Shown here: positions 1-8,617 of the stretch, piece after piece | Layout of the letters: each line of letters opens with the position of its first letter | Position numbering within the stretch: position 1 is the first letter of the stretch | Assembly (NCBI RefSeq): GCF_947501785.1 | Contig: NZ_CANMXB010000001.1 | Span: 1,507,048-1,571,047 of the forward strand | Origin: an uncultured Litoreibacter sp. | GTDB taxonomy: Bacteria; Pseudomonadota; Alphaproteobacteria; Rhodobacterales; Rhodobacteraceae | Length of the DNA: 64,000 nucleotides | Reading direction: 5' to 3' | The notes under the pieces: model-generated | Database searches by the model: none | Told to the model about the DNA's origin: nothing | What the model saw: only the letters and a program-made list of their open reading frames with translations | Position numbers and translations under genes: made by a program

Positions 1-35
1 ATTTACACAATTTTCTCATTACTACCTCCGCGACC

Positions 36-1754
36 CTATTGAGTCAGCTTCAAGCGCTGAATGGTCTGGGCAATCTTGCCAAACGCTTCAGAAATTTCAG
101 TACCTTCAACTCGGAAGAAGTCACTCGGCGTACTCGCGCAGTTCTCCATCACGACGGCGGAGGCATCAGACACCTCGAACCCGATCGAGTAGATGATCAC
201 GCCTTCGTCCTTGGCGGCGGTACAGGCGTTGTTCAAACGCGTGTTCTTCTCCGACGCATAGACGTAGTCGAGGATGTCGTCGCGGGTGTCGTAATACTCG
301 TTGGCATCCCAGTCGCGGACGTAGTTGTAGTAGTAGGCGAAGTATTTCACGCCGACCTGCTTCCACAGCTCAGGATATGTCAGCCGCTCGTCGCCGCCCT
401 GATTGTACCGGTTGCCGCTGAAATAGTCATAGCTGGTTGAGCCATAAGACATGAAGTAGTTGTTGTCGGGGCCGGCGCGCCATTTGTAGTGCGACAACCA
501 GGACGAATTCGGGTCCAGCCAGATGTCGGAGTCCCCGGAGTCGTAATCCTCGTCAAGCATGTATTGCGTCGTGTTCACGCCGTCGGTCATCACAACCATG
601 ATCTTGATCGTGTTCTCGCGGTCATACTCGTATGGGCGATCTTGAAAGGCCACGGGAACGCCGCCAGATGTCAGGTTGGTCGAGTCGTCGGCTAGCGCGT
701 CCACCAGCGGCTCTGCATTGGGGTTCAGGAAGAACGAGCCCCATTTTACGCCAAGGTCGATGGATGTGTTGCCGCCAGCGGTCAGGCTGTTGATCATGGT
801 CTTCAGCTCGGACTTGTTTTGCGACATCAATGTGATTTCGGATTCCTCGGACGTCGGGCAGTTGAACAACCGTGTGGCCCCGTCATCGGACGAGATGTGG
901 TCCAGATCCTTGGTCGTGTAGAACGGATCAAAATGGCCCGAGCGTTGCAGCTCGTCGCGGGTCCCCATCACGGTTGTGCCGTCCAGGCTCAGGTCGCCCA
1001 GCGACGCGCCTTCGGCAACATCCGCACTGATTTCCACAGTTGCGAAGTCTTCAGATTTGAAGTCGATGCAATGCGAATAATCGTGCTCGTTGGAGACGTT
1101 CAATTCGTTGAGGATATCCTCGCCCGCATTCACCTGCATGTTGTAGGGAATGACGTTGACCGAGATACGGTCCAGGTTGTCATTGGTCAGCAATTCGTCC
1201 AGGAACTCACCCGCTGCGGTCTGCAGCGCGGCCAATTTGGTCTGTGTCCCGGTGGCGTCGTCCCAGCCCATCGAGCCGGAGACGTCCAGCACCATGCTGA
1301 TTTCGACGTCCTTGATGCTTTCTTCGGCAGTACTTGTGCCGGCGGCGGTCATCGACTCGATACCCATCAGGTTGATGAAGAAGCTCTTCACCGTGGTTTC
1401 GGCGCTGACGGTCACGATAGAAGACAGGTCCGTGCATGTGCCGGTCACGGTTACCTGATTGCTGTCGATGCCAGATTTTTCGAAATAGTCGCGCGCCACG
1501 TCTTCACATGGCAGCGGCTGATTGAGGGAGGCCGCGGCAAGTGCTGCGCGGTCCAGCGTGTATTGCACTTTGGCCCGTTCATGTTCGAACCGCATGAAGT
1601 CAACCGCCATGCCGCCCATCCAGAGCATGATCACGAAGATATAGAGGCCGAATATGATCATCCCGCCGCCTTCGTTGCGACGGAACCCCGCCACACGCTG
1701 CCAGATGCGGCGTAAGCCGCTGCAATCTGCAGTTGAATTTTTCAAGCCACTCAT
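36..1754 (-). CDS. TadE/TadG-like membrane protein with VWA domain
   Basis: The protein is probably an envelope-anchored component or partner of a Tad-type (Flp) pilus. The chosen start, at 1754, gives 572 residues; an upstream in-frame start at 1895 would add 47 residues without similarity to anything I know. An N-terminal RRNEGG motif runs into one membrane segment at about residues 32-50, followed by the acidic/hydrophobic pseudo-pilin-like stretch usual in TadE/TadG proteins. A von Willebrand factor A domain follows, with a MIDAS motif DVSGSMG (Asp157, Ser159, Ser161), and a later MTDGVNTT strand also fits VWA. The rest should lie in the periplasm. The gene stands alone and diverges from the dehydrogenase gene at 2090, and a CtrA-type box lies upstream. 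The family call is secure; the link to a Tad system is inferred because no other tad genes are in view. Confidence 0.85.
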   Translation of the reverse strand: MSGLKNSTADCSGLRRIWQRVAGFRRNEGGGMIIFGLYIFVIMLWMGGMAVDFMRFEHERAKVQYTLDRAALAAASLNQPLPCEDVARDYFEKSGIDSNQVTVTGTCTDLSSIVTVSAETTVKSFFINLMGIESMTAAGTSTAEESIKDVEISMVLDVSGSMGWDDATGTQTKLAALQTAAGEFLDELLTNDNLDRISVNVIPYNMQVNAGEDILNELNVSNEHDYSHCIDFKSEDFATVEISADVAEGASLGDLSLDGTTVMGTRDELQRSGHFDPFYTTKDLDHISSDDGATRLFNCPTSEESEITLMSQNKSELKTMINSLTAGGNTSIDLGVKWGSFFLNPNAEPLVDALADDSTNLTSGGVPVAFQDRPYEYDRENTIKIMVVMTDGVNTTQYMLDEDYDSGDSDIWLDPNSSWLSHYKWRAGPDNNYFMSYGSTSYDYFSGNRYNQGGDERLTYPELWKQVGVKYFAYYYNYVRDWDANEYYDTRDDILDYVYASEKNTRLNNACTAAKDEGVIIYSIGFEVSDASAVVMENCASTPSDFFRVEGTEISEAFGKIAQTIQRLKLTQ

Positions 1755-2089
1755 GACTGCCCTTCCCTGCGCCAGCACGCGCAAATACATACAACGAACG
1801 AGATTCGTCCGTCGCTCAATTGACCTGAGCAGTGTGGCTAGAATTGGGCGAAAAATGTTCAAAAAAGGGCAAATTAACCCTTTGTTAATATACAATTAAT
1901 CGGAATATCGGGGGTTGTTTCCCAACCGTGTCCAATAGCCTGCAAATGGGCAGAATCCAGGGGCAAACGGGCGCAATCTTCTGGCAGCACACTATTTTGG
2001 TTACGTTTGCAACCGGCCCGTGTTTATATTTTGCTATATATTTGATCCTACAGATCATCGAATAGCCTTTGACACGTCAGGGAGACGTC
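1755..2089. promoter_or_regulatory. Divergent intergenic region with a full CtrA-type box
   Basis: This AT-rich stretch separates the VWA gene from the amino-acid dehydrogenase gene. At 1874-1888 it holds TTAACCCTTTGTTAA, which is an exact TTAA-N7-TTAA match to the CtrA consensus known from Caulobacter and Rhodobacterales. The box lies about 120 bases ahead of the VWA start and about 200 ahead of the dehydrogenase start, so the VWA gene is the likelier target. No gene is visible here. Confidence 0.55.
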
Positions 2090-3520
2090 ATGTCCACAAC
2101 TCAAGAGCCATCCTTCCGCGATTCAGTCGAACTCATGTACAGCCGGGCCGTCAAGCTCATGGACCTGTCCCCTGGTCTTGAGGAAAAAATTCGGGTCTGC
2201 AACGCGACCTACACGGTGCGCTTCGGGGTCCGGCTGCGCGGCGACCTGCACACATTCACCGGCTACCGCGCCGTGCATTCGGAACATATGGAGCCCGTCA
2301 AAGGTGGCATCCGCTTCGCCATGGCTGTGCATCAGGACGAGGTCGAAGCGCTCGCTGCGCTCATGACATTCAAATGCGCGCTGGTGGAGACGCCCTTTGG
2401 CGGCTCCAAGGGCGGGCTGCGCATCGACCCCAACGAATGGGAGGAGCACGAGCTGGAACAGATCACCCGCCGCTTCGCCTATGAGCTGGCCAAGCGCGAC
2501 CTGATCCACCCTTCGCAAAACGTACCTGCGCCAGACATGGGCACGGGGGAGCGCGAAATGGCGTGGATGGCCGATCAATATGCGCGGATGAACACCACCG
2601 ACATCAACGCGCGCGCCTGCGTAACAGGCAAGCCAATCAATGCGGGCGGCATCCAGGGCAGGACGGAGGCCACTGGCCGCGGCGTCGAATACGCGCTGCA
2701 GGAATTCTTCCGCTACCCCGAAGATATGGAAAAGGCCGGGCTCAGCGGCACGTTGGCGGGCAAACGCGTGGTGGTACAAGGCCTGGGCAATGTGGGCTTT
2801 CACGCGGCCAAGTTCCTCAGCGAGGAGGACGGCTCCCTGATCACTGCCGTGATCGAACGCGACGGCGCGATCATCAATGACGAAGGCCTCGACGTTGAGG
2901 CACTGTCGGCCCATATCCGTGCCAATGGCGGGGTGAAGGGCTTTGCAGGCGGCACCTACACGGAGGACGGCAGCGCGGTGCTGGAGAAGGAATGCGACAT
3001 CCTGATCCCGGCGGCGCTGGAAGGCGTGATCCACATGGGCAACGCAAAAAATATCAAAGCCCCCCTGATTATCGAGGCCGCGAACGGTCCCGTCACCGCT
3101 GGCGCAGACGAAATCCTGCGTAAGAAGGGCTGCGTCATCATCCCCGACCTCTATGCCAATGCCGGCGGTGTGACCGTGTCCTACTTCGAATGGGTCAAAA
3201 ACCTCAGCCACATCCGCTTCGGCCGGATGGAAAAACGCCAGGAAGAGGCGCAACACCGCTTGCTGATCGAAGAGCTGGAGCGGCTGTCTTCCGACAAGGG
3301 TCTCGGTTGGGAGCTCAGCCCCGATTTCAAGGCCAAGTTCATGAAGGGCGCGGGGGAGCTGGAACTGGTCCGTTCCGGCCTCGACGACACGATGCGCACG
3401 GCCTATCAGGCGATGCGCAAGGTCTGGCACGAACGCGACGAAGTCGAAGACTTGCGCATGGCAGCCTATCTGGTCTCGATCGAACGCATCGCCAGCAGCT
3501 ACCGCGCGAAGGGTCTCTAG
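2090..3520 (+). CDS. Glu/Leu/Phe/Val dehydrogenase, probably glutamate dehydrogenase
   Basis: This cytosolic enzyme should interconvert glutamate and 2-oxoglutarate with an NAD(P) cofactor, linking ammonia and carbon metabolism. The 476-residue protein has the family's substrate-binding stretch PVKGGIRFA, the GGSKGG motif with the catalytic lysine, the PAPDMGT segment, and a Rossmann nucleotide-binding motif VVVQGLGNVG in the second half. The length matches the larger hexameric family members. The ATG at 2090 is chosen because GGAG lies a few bases upstream; a TTG start 21 bases earlier lacks this. The substrate could in principle be another amino acid, but the overall pattern favours glutamate. 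Confidence 0.93.
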   Translation: MSTTQEPSFRDSVELMYSRAVKLMDLSPGLEEKIRVCNATYTVRFGVRLRGDLHTFTGYRAVHSEHMEPVKGGIRFAMAVHQDEVEALAALMTFKCALVETPFGGSKGGLRIDPNEWEEHELEQITRRFAYELAKRDLIHPSQNVPAPDMGTGEREMAWMADQYARMNTTDINARACVTGKPINAGGIQGRTEATGRGVEYALQEFFRYPEDMEKAGLSGTLAGKRVVVQGLGNVGFHAAKFLSEEDGSLITAVIERDGAIINDEGLDVEALSAHIRANGGVKGFAGGTYTEDGSAVLEKECDILIPAALEGVIHMGNAKNIKAPLIIEAANGPVTAGADEILRKKGCVIIPDLYANAGGVTVSYFEWVKNLSHIRFGRMEKRQEEAQHRLLIEELERLSSDKGLGWELSPDFKAKFMKGAGELELVRSGLDDTMRTAYQAMRKVWHERDEVEDLRMAAYLVSIERIASSYRAKGL

Positions 3521-3525
3521 GCTTC

Positions 3526-3543
3526 TTTCTGCCAAAAATATGC
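3526..3543. repeat. Dispersed gene-end repeat, copy 1
   Basis: The bases TTTCTGCCAAAAATATGC match the recurring element whose consensus is about GAGTATTTTTGCCAAAATGAAAC. It sits five bases behind the dehydrogenase stop codon. Confidence 0.55.
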
Positions 3544-3849
3544 AAATGCGTTGCGCCATTCACAGGTGCTGCGCCCGCATGGTTAACCACCCGCTAAATT
3601 TCACGGGCTAAACCCGTCCCCGGATCCAGCGACGGCGAACACCCGTCGCACAACGGCACAGAGGGATTGCGGCAATTCGCATTGGGCTGCCTTGCGATCA
3701 CCGGTGACAAGGCAAGGCCGCTGGCGGGCAATACCGCTGGGGGAACCGCAAAACCCGTGATGCCAAATAGGGTGGCGCCACCTTTCTTTATTCAGAATAC
3801 CGAGACACCTTAGCCCGCGCGGCCCAACGGCTGTGACGGGCGCAGGTGC

Positions 3850-3873
3850 AAGAATTTTCGATCGAAAATTCTT
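3850..3873. repeat. Perfect 24-bp palindrome
   Basis: The left arm is AAGAATTTTCGA and the right arm is its exact reverse complement, with no loop. It lies six bases before a second hairpin, between two convergent genes. It could be part of a terminator pair or a protein-binding site. Confidence 0.7.
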
Positions 3874-3878
3874 CCGTC

Positions 3879-3902
3879 AAAACTCTTCGGAGAAGAGTTT
3901 TT
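3879..3902. terminator. Bidirectional terminator hairpin
   Basis: A perfect 10-bp stem, AAAACTCTTC paired with GAAGAGTTTT, closes a three-base loop, and the arms give A/T runs on both sides. It is placed to end transcripts of both the dehydrogenase (from the left) and the small membrane protein (from the right). Confidence 0.7.
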
Positions 3903-3922
3903 GCGCTACGGGTCGGCACCTC

Positions 3923-4390
3923 TCAGCTTCGCGTCGCGACCATCGCCGCTAACGTGTCGGCCATGACCTTGCTCTGCGATCCCGGCGTCACGCCGCCAAC
4001 GCCGATCCGCTTGCCAAACCGCCACCACAAGCCCGGGGCCCATGCGGTCGGGTAGCTGACATTGGTGGTCACCAGAAACCCGTTCGACGGCTTGAACGCG
4101 AAAAACGAGCGGTCCACTTTCTGGATATCCTCGGTTTTGCAAATCAGCGTGCCGTCCGACAGCCGCAGCTCGTCCTCGGTCAGCTCGATCACGCGCCCCG
4201 TCACCTGCCACATCTTGTAGCCCCCAAAAACCGACAGCGCGCCCATGCCTACCAGAAACAGCGCCAAGGCGGGGGATGGCGGGTTGGTCACCGACACGAA
4301 GAGCAACGTCGCGCCAAGCGCGTACAAAACGCCCGTGCCGAACGCGCGCCGCGGGGCGGAGGGGATGATCCCGGTGATAACCTCAGACAT
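3923..4390 (-). CDS. Small hydrophobic membrane protein, unknown function
   Basis: The 155-residue protein begins MSEVITGI and has two hydrophobic stretches at about residues 20-60 (ALGATLLFVSV and LALFLVGMGALSVFGGY), then a soluble C-terminal half that looks like a small beta-rich, PH-like domain (ELTEDELRLSDGTLICKTEDI). I do not recognise a named family. The start at 4390 is preferred over 4405, which adds only five residues. The gene follows the oxidoreductase gene on the same strand after a 54-base gap, so the two may be co-transcribed. Confidence 0.65.
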   Translation of the reverse strand: MSEVITGIIPSAPRRAFGTGVLYALGATLLFVSVTNPPSPALALFLVGMGALSVFGGYKMWQVTGRVIELTEDELRLSDGTLICKTEDIQKVDRSFFAFKPSNGFLVTTNVSYPTAWAPGLWWRFGKRIGVGGVTPGSQSKVMADTLAAMVATRS

Positions 4391-4444
4391 ATGCGCCGCC
4401 TCCAAAAACGTCAGCCCACGCCATAGCGCCTGTGCGGGCCGGTC

Positions 4445-5407
4445 TCAACCGCGATTGGGCACAACCTCGTAGCCCGGCTCCTCCGGCTCGTCATCCACCA
4501 GCTCCGCCGGGAAGCCCGGCGCACGGATATCCAGCCCCGTGGCTTCCTCCAATCGGCGGATGATGTCATCCGATTGCGCCCGCTCGCCGTAGCGCGCCTG
4601 CCCGTCCTTGAAAATGTCGATCAGCTTGGGCGACAGCTCCAGCGGCACCCCATTGCGGTCGGCAATTTCCTGGAACAGCCCGATATCCTTCAGCACCAGA
4701 TCCATGGTGAAATCGACGCAGCGCGACCCGTTCAGGATCACTTGGCTCTCCGTCTCATGCGCAAAGGAGGTGCCACTGGAAATCTTGATCGCCTCATAGG
4801 TCGTCGCCAAATCCATGCCCGCCGCTTTTGACACCACCAAAGCCTCGCACACGCTCAGCAGGTTCGCCGTCGCCAGATAGTTGGTCATCACCTTCAACAT
4901 GGACGCCGTGCCCAGATCGCCGGTATGCAGCACCCGCCGCCCCATTGTGGTCAGAAGTGGCAACACCCGCTCAAAGGTCGCGCGGTCACAGCCCGCGAAG
5001 ATCGAGATATTGCCGGTATCCGCCCTATGGCAGCCCCCCGACACCGGGCAATCCACCGCTGCGGCGCCAGTGGCGATCACCTTCGCGCCCAGCCGCTTGA
5101 TCTCCGCCTCGTCTGTTGTGGACATCTCCAACCAGATCTTGCCCGGCCCGCTGGCCTCCAGTAGCCCGTCTTGGCCTTCAACCACCGCCGCCGAAATCGT
5201 GGGATGCGGCAGGCAGGTGATCACCACGTCGCAGATCTCCATCATCTCGCGCGGTGACGCCGCCGATTTGGCCCCGCGCGCCACCGCGTCCGCCACCAGT
5301 CCGTCGTCCAAATCCCGCACCGTCACGTCCAAGCCGTTGCGGATCAATGACCCCGACAGCTTGCCGCCCACATTGCCCAACCCGATAAACCCGATCTTCA
5401 TGGCCAT
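4445..5407 (-). CDS. NAD(P)-dependent oxidoreductase, 3-hydroxyisobutyrate dehydrogenase family
   Basis: This 320-residue enzyme belongs to the beta-hydroxyacid dehydrogenase family, which oxidises 3-hydroxyisobutyrate, tartronate semialdehyde and related short hydroxyacids. The N-terminus has the Rossmann motif GFIGLGNVGG, followed by the family strand DVVITCLPHP. The substrate-binding motif DCPVSGG lies near residue 120, and the catalytic lysine is in SMLKVMTNYL near residue 175. The C-terminal tail of about 20 residues (acidic and proline-rich) is longer than in well-studied members. The exact substrate cannot be told from the sequence and no pathway neighbours help. Confidence 0.88.
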   Translation of the reverse strand: MAMKIGFIGLGNVGGKLSGSLIRNGLDVTVRDLDDGLVADAVARGAKSAASPREMMEICDVVITCLPHPTISAAVVEGQDGLLEASGPGKIWLEMSTTDEAEIKRLGAKVIATGAAAVDCPVSGGCHRADTGNISIFAGCDRATFERVLPLLTTMGRRVLHTGDLGTASMLKVMTNYLATANLLSVCEALVVSKAAGMDLATTYEAIKISSGTSFAHETESQVILNGSRCVDFTMDLVLKDIGLFQEIADRNGVPLELSPKLIDIFKDGQARYGERAQSDDIIRRLEEATGLDIRAPGFPAELVDDEPEEPGYEVVPNRG

Positions 5408-5561
5408 TCCTCCCTCGCCCGTTCAGCCCACCCTGCCCGCTATGGCGCACCCGTCTTGCCCGAAACCGACCCTCTGTGCGTCGCAGAACTGCCCCCGTGC
5501 GCCCATGCGATTGTTCCGCGTCGCGCAAGGCCCTACCTAGGGGGCAAAGGAGGACGCAATC

Positions 5562-6473
5562 ATGTCCATCAGACCCGTCAAAGAAACCTCGCAAGCGATG
5601 CCCACAATGGAGGGCGCCGGCGTGCATCTGCACCGCGCCTTCGGCTTTACTGATCCCACCATGCTGGACCCGTTCCTGATGATGGATGATTTCCGCAACG
5701 ATATCCCTGCGCATTACGAACGCGGCTTCCCGTGGCATCCCCATCGCGGCATCGAGACCATCACCTATGTGCTGAAGGGCGAGGTTGAACATAGCGACAG
5801 CCTGGGTAACACCGGCAAGCTGCGGGACGGCGCGGTGCAGTGGATGACGGCGGGCTCCGGCATTCTCCATCAGGAGATGCCGAAGGGGAACGCGCAAGGC
5901 CAGATGCACGGCTTCCAGCTCTGGGCCAACCTGCCGGGCTCGCTCAAAATGACCGCGCCCCGCTATCAGGACGTCGAAGGAGGCGAAATTCCGGAGATCA
6001 TCGACGATGACGGCACCAAGGTGCGGGTGGTTATCGGCGAGTTCTGGGGCAAGAAAGGCCCTGTGGACGGCATCGCCGCCGATCCGCAATTCCTCGACAT
6101 CACGGTGCCGGCCGGCGTGCGCAAGACCTTCAAGGTCGACACCTACCGCCGCGCGTTTGCCTATGTGTTCGAGGGCGCGGGCAATTTCCGCGACGCCTCC
6201 CAACCCGCAGGCATCTTGTTGGAGAAAGAGGTGCGCGGCGAAGAAGTCAACATCCGCGACCTCTCCGGCGACCGCACGCTGATCCAATTCGGCACGGGCG
6301 ACGAGGTCACCGTGCAAGCAGGTGAACAAGGGGTCCGCTTCCTGCTGATCTCAGGCGCGCCGATTGAGGAACCTGTCGCTTGGCACGGCCCCATCGTGAT
6401 GAACACGCAAGAGGAATTGCGCCAGGCCATGGCCGACCTGCGCAACGACACGTTCATCAAACCGGCGCACTAA
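5562..6473 (+). CDS. Pirin family protein
   Basis: The 303-residue bicupin carries the pirin N-terminal domain, with the metal-ligand cluster PWHPHRGIETITY and the later TAGSGILHQEMP strand, which supply the His and Glu ligands. Bacterial pirins are reported as quercetinase-like oxygenases or as protein regulators, so the role here is uncertain. The start has GGAGG in front. The gene is alone; the GC-rich inverted repeat at 6483-6508 and a copy of the dispersed repeat follow it. Confidence 0.9.
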   Translation: MSIRPVKETSQAMPTMEGAGVHLHRAFGFTDPTMLDPFLMMDDFRNDIPAHYERGFPWHPHRGIETITYVLKGEVEHSDSLGNTGKLRDGAVQWMTAGSGILHQEMPKGNAQGQMHGFQLWANLPGSLKMTAPRYQDVEGGEIPEIIDDDGTKVRVVIGEFWGKKGPVDGIAADPQFLDITVPAGVRKTFKVDTYRRAFAYVFEGAGNFRDASQPAGILLEKEVRGEEVNIRDLSGDRTLIQFGTGDEVTVQAGEQGVRFLLISGAPIEEPVAWHGPIVMNTQEELRQAMADLRNDTFIKPAH

Positions 6474-6525
6474 ATAGAGAACGGCCGCCTCTCAAGCGGG
6501 GGGCGGCCTCATACGGAACACTCAT

Positions 6526-6550
6526 GTTTCGTTTTGGCAAAAATACTCAG
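6526..6550. repeat. Dispersed gene-end repeat, copy 2
   Basis: The sequence GTTTCGTTTTGGCAAAAATA followed by CTCAG is the element in reverse orientation. It lies between the convergent pirin gene and the gene ending at 6563. Confidence 0.6.
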
Positions 6551-6562
6551 ATCCGACCTTAG

Positions 6563-6934
6563 TCAAATGTATCCAAGCCAGACCAGCAGCGCGACCAAAG
6601 CCCCCACAACCAGCAGAAACTGCGCCGCAACCGCCGCCATGACGTTGTAGCGCTTGCGGGATTTCTCCGCCGCCACATCCAGCTCTTTCAGGTAACGTTC
6701 AATCTCGTCATAGGCGGCGCTGACCGTTTCGCTGTCCAGCTGCATCGCCAGCCGGGGGCTGTCCGCCATACCCTGGGCACTGACCAACACCGCGCCGGCG
6801 CGCTTGACCCGCCCAGGCAGCTTGCGCTGCACATAGGTAAGCCGCTTTTCCAATGTCCGCCCCTTGGCGCCCATCGTTTCCTCAAGCAGCTCAAACACGC
6901 GCTTGGTCAGTTGCTGAATGACGATGGGTTCCAC
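6563..6934 (-). CDS. Hypothetical protein with C-terminal membrane anchor
   Basis: The 123-residue protein is helical and charged for about 90 residues, with runs such as RYLKELDVAAEKSRKRYN. It ends in a single hydrophobic segment VAAQFLLVVGALVALLVWLG close to the C-terminus, so it looks tail-anchored in the inner membrane. No domain is recognised. It diverges from the hydrolase gene at 7018. Confidence 0.7.
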   Translation of the reverse strand: MEPIVIQQLTKRVFELLEETMGAKGRTLEKRLTYVQRKLPGRVKRAGAVLVSAQGMADSPRLAMQLDSETVSAAYDEIERYLKELDVAAEKSRKRYNVMAAVAAQFLLVVGALVALLVWLGYI

Positions 6935-7017
6935 GACTCTCTCACCTAAGAAGACGCCCCTCCTTACAACCCCACCCCTGCGCTTTCCAAGCCCCCCGCG
7001 CCCGTGTTACGCCGCTC

Positions 7018-7773
7018 GTGATGCTGAAAACCGTCACATATGGCGACCCCGCCCTGCCCCGCCTCCTGATCGCCCACGGGCTGTTCGGCTCCGCCCGCAA
7101 TTGGGGGGTGATCGCCAAACGCCTGTCCGACCAGTTCCACGTCACCGCGGTCGACATGCGCAACCACGGCGAAAGCCCGCGCGGGCAGACGCAAAGCTAC
7201 GCGGATATGGCGGGCGATCTGGCGGAGGTGTTGCGCGACATCGGCCCGTCGCACGTTTTGGGCCACTCCATGGGCGGCAAATCCGCGATGGTGCTGGCCC
7301 TTGCTCACCCGGAGCTGGTTGAAAAGCTGGTGATTGCCGACATTGCACCTGTGGGCTACGGCCACACGCAGGCGCATCTGATCGAGGCGATGCGCAAGAT
7401 CGACCTGTCGCAGGTTGCAACCCGGGGCGACGCCGACCGCCAATTGGCGCAGTTCGTCGAAGAAGACGGTATCCGCGCCTTCCTGCTGCAATCCCTCGAC
7501 GTGAAGGCCAAGGAATGGCGGCTGAACTTCGATGTTTTGGAGGCGGAGATGCCCAAAATCATCGGCTTCCCCGAGGTTTCCGGCAGCTTTGACAAGCCGG
7601 TGCTGTTTCTGTCGGGTGGCAGCTCTGACTACGTCCTGCGGGAACATCGACCTATCATCAAGCCGCTCTTCCCATCGGCGCGCTTCGCCAAGCTACCTGG
7701 CACGGGCCACTGGCTGCACGCCGAAAAGCCGCGCGAGTTTGAGGCGACGGTGCGCGTCTTCCTGTCAGCTTGA
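7018..7773 (+). CDS. Alpha/beta hydrolase (YbfF-like esterase)
   Basis: The 251-residue protein has the alpha/beta hydrolase hallmarks: an oxyanion strand IAHGLFGSARNW, the nucleophile elbow GHSMGGKSAM with the serine, an acid-bearing strand VLFLSGGSSDYV, and the C-terminal histidine in GTGHWLHAEKP. This arrangement is that of YbfF and human ABHD11-like esterases acting on short acyl esters. The C-terminus overlaps the convergent gene at 7765 by nine bases. Confidence 0.9.
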   Translation: MMLKTVTYGDPALPRLLIAHGLFGSARNWGVIAKRLSDQFHVTAVDMRNHGESPRGQTQSYADMAGDLAEVLRDIGPSHVLGHSMGGKSAMVLALAHPELVEKLVIADIAPVGYGHTQAHLIEAMRKIDLSQVATRGDADRQLAQFVEEDGIRAFLLQSLDVKAKEWRLNFDVLEAEMPKIIGFPEVSGSFDKPVLFLSGGSSDYVLREHRPIIKPLFPSARFAKLPGTGHWLHAEKPREFEATVRVFLSA

Positions 7774-8448
7774 GCGTGGGAAGAACTTCGCCATCTGCTG
7801 GCGATAGAAGGCCAGACTGATCGTAGCCCGGTTCCCGGCATATCCGTCATAGTAGCTCTTGCCGTTGGACGTCGGCAGCCCCGCCCAAATGCGGGCAAGG
7901 TTGTTCATGAACCGCTTGCGCGAGATGCGCCCCTTCTGGAATTTCTGCAACCCCGCATCGGCCAACAAAATGTCGGCAAAGGCGTCCTGCACCTGCGGCG
8001 AGTACCGCGTCTGAGGGGAGAAGCCGGACCGCCGGATCAGCTCTTTCATCGTCGACGGGATGATCTGGTATCGCCCAATTGCATGTGGCTGGCCGGGGGT
8101 GGCCTTCACCCAGGCGGCGATCTCGCGCAGGGTCATCTGCGTCGGGCGTTTCGGCGGCTTCTTCGGCCCGCCCACATGCACCGCGTCATAGCCCTTGGGG
8201 CCCGCCTCCGCGACCGCAATCAGCGATTTCAGCCGCGCCACGGGGGTGTCGCCGCCGATACTGTTCAGCTCAAAGGTCTGCACGCGGCCCCGCCCCGCCC
8301 GCGCGCGTTCAATCGGGTCGCCCGTCACCCAGTCCTCAACGCCAAAGCTCTTCCACTTGGCGCGGTCGCGCAGCGAGTTGTCCAACTCGTATCGCGACTG
8401 CGCGACAGCGGGTTGGCACAGCAAGAGAAGGATCACGAAAAGCCGCAT
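7765..8448 (-). CDS. Secreted lysozyme-like / transglycosylase-like protein
   Basis: The 227-residue protein starts with a signal peptide (MRLFVILLLLCQPAVAQ) predicted to be cut after AQ. The middle has IAVAEAGPKGYDAV and later HAIGRYQIIPSTMKELIR, which read like the E-A-G and G-x-Y-Q-I/P segments of a lysozyme-like fold that cleaves or binds peptidoglycan. The start at 8448 is chosen because it begins the signal peptide; an in-frame start at 8613 would add 55 unrelated residues. The enzymatic call is inference from short motifs. Confidence 0.7.
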   Translation of the reverse strand: MRLFVILLLLCQPAVAQSRYELDNSLRDRAKWKSFGVEDWVTGDPIERARAGRGRVQTFELNSIGGDTPVARLKSLIAVAEAGPKGYDAVHVGGPKKPPKRPTQMTLREIAAWVKATPGQPHAIGRYQIIPSTMKELIRRSGFSPQTRYSPQVQDAFADILLADAGLQKFQKGRISRKRFMNNLARIWAGLPTSNGKSYYDGYAGNRATISLAFYRQQMAKFFPRSS

Positions 8449-8548
8449 GGCCGCAACTCTGCCCCAGCGCAGGCATCGCGGCAAATCAATAACACTCAAG
8501 CGATGAGGCCTTGGGCAAATCGAGGGCGCAAACCGGGCCCCGCACGGG

Positions 8549-8617
8549 TCAAACAACCAAAACCAAGGCCGCGAGGGCAATAATGCCGGCAACAAGATAT
8601 GAGGTCGAAACAAGCAT
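8549..8617 (-). CDS. 22-residue hydrophobic membrane peptide
   Basis: A short frame of 22 codons starts MLVSTSYLVAG and ends with a run of Ala, Leu and Val, enough for one membrane helix. A strong Shine-Dalgarno sequence, GGGAGGATACGC, stands directly in front of the ATG, which is unusual for a chance frame of this size. The function is unknown. It may be a small membrane regulator or a leader peptide; the next gene on this strand, 100 bases further, is the secreted lysozyme-like protein. Confidence 0.5.
   Translation of the reverse strand: MLVSTSYLVAGIIALAALVLVV

Larger units (their letters stand above)
3521..3922. other. Non-coding stretch between convergent genes
   Basis: No gene is visible in these 400 bases. 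They hold one copy of the dispersed gene-end repeat (3526-3543) and, at the distal end, two neat palindromes that probably act as a bidirectional terminator for the converging genes. The middle part (about 3600-3840) shows nothing I can identify. Confidence 0.6.

Noticed and set aside
2123-3559. A 478-residue open frame antisense to the amino-acid dehydrogenase
   Set aside because: It is a GC-rich shadow of the real gene: no family motifs, His/Arg/Ala-rich composition and no ribosome site.
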